Positions 62,681-64,000 of a stretch of DNA of 64,000 nt are shown here, in pieces; position 1 is the stretch's first letter; every line of letters begins with the position of its first letter. Position numbers and translations under genes: made by a program. Source of the DNA: JBNPEO01 sp050490315 (GTDB lineage: Bacteria > Actinomycetota > Actinomycetes > Actinomycetales > Micrococcaceae); contig NZ_JBNPEO010000001.1 of assembly GCF_050490315.1 (NCBI RefSeq), positions 434,001 through 498,000 of the forward strand, in the 5' to 3' direction. The notes below the pieces were generated by a model that did no database searches, was not told the origin of the DNA, and saw only the letters and a list, made by a program, of their open reading frames with translations.

Positions 62681-63900
62681 TGACTTCTCTTGCCTCAACC
62701 GGACCGCTATCATCGCTACCCGAGCGGGCGGCCGTTATTGACCTCGCAGCGATCCGTCACAACGTCACACGATTAGCTGCAATGGTGTCGCCAGCCAAGG
62801 TGATGGCAGTGGTGAAAGCTGACGGCTATGGGCACGGCGCAATTCAGGTGGCTAGGGCAGCCCTTGAAGCTGGTGCCCACTGGCTGGGAACAGCTCACAT
62901 TTCCGAGGCGCTCGCCTTGCGCGCGGCGGGTATTGAAGCGCCCCTGCTTGCATGGTTACACACCCCGGATAGTGATTTTGATGCCGCCTTGGAGGCTGGC
63001 ATTGACCTCGGCGCTTCGGGCTGGGAGTTGGCCCCCATTGTTGAAGCCGCACACAGGACGCAACGTCCTGCTCGGGTGCACCTGAAGATTGATACGGGTC
63101 TTGGCCGCAACGGTTCCACCGCAGCAGCGTGGGACGAATTTGTCGGTGAGGCGGTTGAGTACCAAGACGAAGGACTCCTGCGTGTGGTGGGAATCTTCAC
63201 TCACCTTGCCGTAGCCGATGAGCCTGACCGTCCGGAAACTGATGAGCAACTCGCCCGTTTCCGTGAAGCCGTGGCCGTGGCCAAGGACGCCGGAATTGAC
63301 CCCGAAGTCCGCCACGTGGCGAACACTCCAGCGGCACTTTCGCGCCCAGATGCGCACTTTGACATGGTTCGACTGGGCATTGGTATCTACGGGCTTTCCC
63401 CTTTTGCGCACCACAGCTCAGCAGATCTTGGCTTAATTCCGGCCATGACCTTGCGGACGCTGGTGGCTAATTGCAAAGACGTTCCGGCCGGTCAGGGCGT
63501 GTCCTACGGGCTGAATTACGCAACGCAAGCTGCAAGCACTCTCGCCTTGGTTCCACTGGGCTATGCGGACGGTGTGCCCCGCGTAGCAACAGGTGGGCCA
63601 GTGCGAATCAACGGCGTTACCCACTCTGTGGTGGGTCGAATCGCCATGGATCAAATGGTGGTTGACCTAGGCGAACGTCCCGCGGAGTCATTGGCCACGG
63701 AGTCTTTGGTAGGTGCCGAAGCAGTCCTCTTTGGTACAGGGCACGACGGCGGACCAACCGTTGACGACTGGGCGCTCGCCGCCGGGACCATCAACTATGA
63801 GGTGGTCACCAGGATTAGTCCGCGCGTTCCGCGCGTGTACCTCCACGAGGATGTGGCGGCGGTTCAGGCACTGACCCAGTCAGGTGGAGAAGTTCTTTGA
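62680..63900 (+). CDS. alr: Alanine racemase
   Basis: Pyridoxal-phosphate enzyme making D-alanine for peptidoglycan; 406 residues. PLP-lysine Lys46 in VVKADGYGHG; the second catalytic residue Tyr276 in GQGVSYGLNY; also LKIDTGLGRNG and VGRIAMDQMVVDLG. The start GTG 62680 puts about 15 residues before the barrel; no Shine-Dalgarno is present. The stop overlaps the next gene (TTGA). D-Ala from here is the substrate chain later trimmed by the VanY-like enzyme. Confidence 0.96.
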   Translation: MTSLASTGPLSSLPERAAVIDLAAIRHNVTRLAAMVSPAKVMAVVKADGYGHGAIQVARAALEAGAHWLGTAHISEALALRAAGIEAPLLAWLHTPDSDFDAALEAGIDLGASGWELAPIVEAAHRTQRPARVHLKIDTGLGRNGSTAAAWDEFVGEAVEYQDEGLLRVVGIFTHLAVADEPDRPETDEQLARFREAVAVAKDAGIDPEVRHVANTPAALSRPDAHFDMVRLGIGIYGLSPFAHHSSADLGLIPAMTLRTLVANCKDVPAGQGVSYGLNYATQAASTLALVPLGYADGVPRVATGGPVRINGVTHSVVGRIAMDQMVVDLGERPAESLATESLVGAEAVLFGTGHDGGPTVDDWALAAGTINYEVVTRISPRVPRVYLHEDVAAVQALTQSGGEVL

Positions 63901-64000
63901 CAACTAAAGATCCTATGACTACCGACGGCAACTGGCAGCGGCACTACCACTCGTCGTCGTCCGCGCAGACTCAAGCGTTTGCCGCTCAACTTGGCACGAT
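63897..64000 (+). CDS. tsaE: Start of a probable TsaE (tRNA t6A synthesis ATPase), cut by the window edge
   Basis: 34 codons from TTG 63897 (overlaps the alr stop by three bases) or 28 from ATG 63915. The reading ends SSSSAQTQAFAAQLGT, which fits the T-x-x-F/L-A-x-x-L-G helix before the Walker A of TsaE. The alr-tsaE-tsaB order is common in Actinobacteria. The Walker A itself is outside the window, so the name rests on context and one short motif. Confidence 0.55.
   Translation, partial: MTTKDPMTTDGNWQRHYHSSSSAQTQAFAAQLGT

Overview
The window looks like a 64 kb chromosomal piece of a high-G+C Gram-positive bacterium of the Actinobacteria, most likely an Arthrobacter-like member of the Micrococcaceae. 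I base this on the rpoB-rpoC-rpsL-rpsG-fusA-tuf and S10/spc/alpha gene order, long low-complexity extensions on several ribosomal proteins, GTG/TTG starts, TAnnnT -10 boxes, mycothiol (MshA, Ino1) and trehalose (TreX/Y/Z) genes, and a Gram-positive Tad/Flp locus. Species cannot be fixed from sequence reading alone.

Layout. 1-6.5 kb: the end of rpoB, then rpoC. 7.0-11.5 kb: the str operon (rpsL, rpsG, fusA, tuf). 11.6-11.8 kb: a 42-residue membrane peptide. 12.2-17.6 kb: S10 operon (rpsJ to rpsQ). 17.9-22.1 kb: rplN to rplO, lacking rpsN. 22.3-25.1 kb: secY, adk, map. 25.3-28.7 kb: a reverse-strand ugpA-ugpE-ugpB-type ABC importer breaks the usual map-infA junction. 29.1-33.4 kb: infA, rpmJ, rpsM, rpsK, rpoA, rplQ, truA, without rpsD. 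33.5-41.5 kb: a reverse-strand Tad/Flp pilus locus (prepilin peptidase, Flp, TadE, TadG-like, CpaB, CpaE, CpaF/TadA, TadB, TadC). 41.8-44.3 kb: rplM, rpsI, glmM. 44.4-46.8 kb, reverse strand: mscL, a VanY-like peptidase, coaA. 46.8-50.7 kb: glmS, acpS, nnr. 50.9-58.2 kb: treX, treY, treZ and an aldo/keto reductase. 58.4-64 kb: ino1, then reverse-strand mshA-fhs, then alr and the first codons of a probable tsaE.

How the genes fit together. About 35 genes make the transcription and translation machinery and the Sec channel. GlmS and GlmM supply the amino-sugar branch leading to UDP-GlcNAc; Ino1 makes inositol phosphate; MshA joins UDP-GlcNAc and inositol phosphate in the first step of mycothiol synthesis. 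TreX debranches alpha-glucan, TreY makes the terminal trehalosyl unit and TreZ releases trehalose. The Tad locus has its pilin, peptidase, motor and platform, but no outer-membrane secretin, as expected for a monoderm.

Regulation is the most interesting part. There are strong hairpins without T-tracts between co-transcribed genes. A textbook terminator is embedded in the first codons of truA. Several genes appear leaderless, with a -10 box 6-7 nt before the start codon. There are long structured leaders before rpsL, rpsJ, rplN, rpsM and rplM. The window is mostly core genome; I saw no CRISPR array, insertion sequence, phage or tRNA/rRNA gene. The least ordinary items are the Ugp insertion with adjoining tandem repeats, the truA terminator, the flp terminator and an extra C-terminal module on L17.
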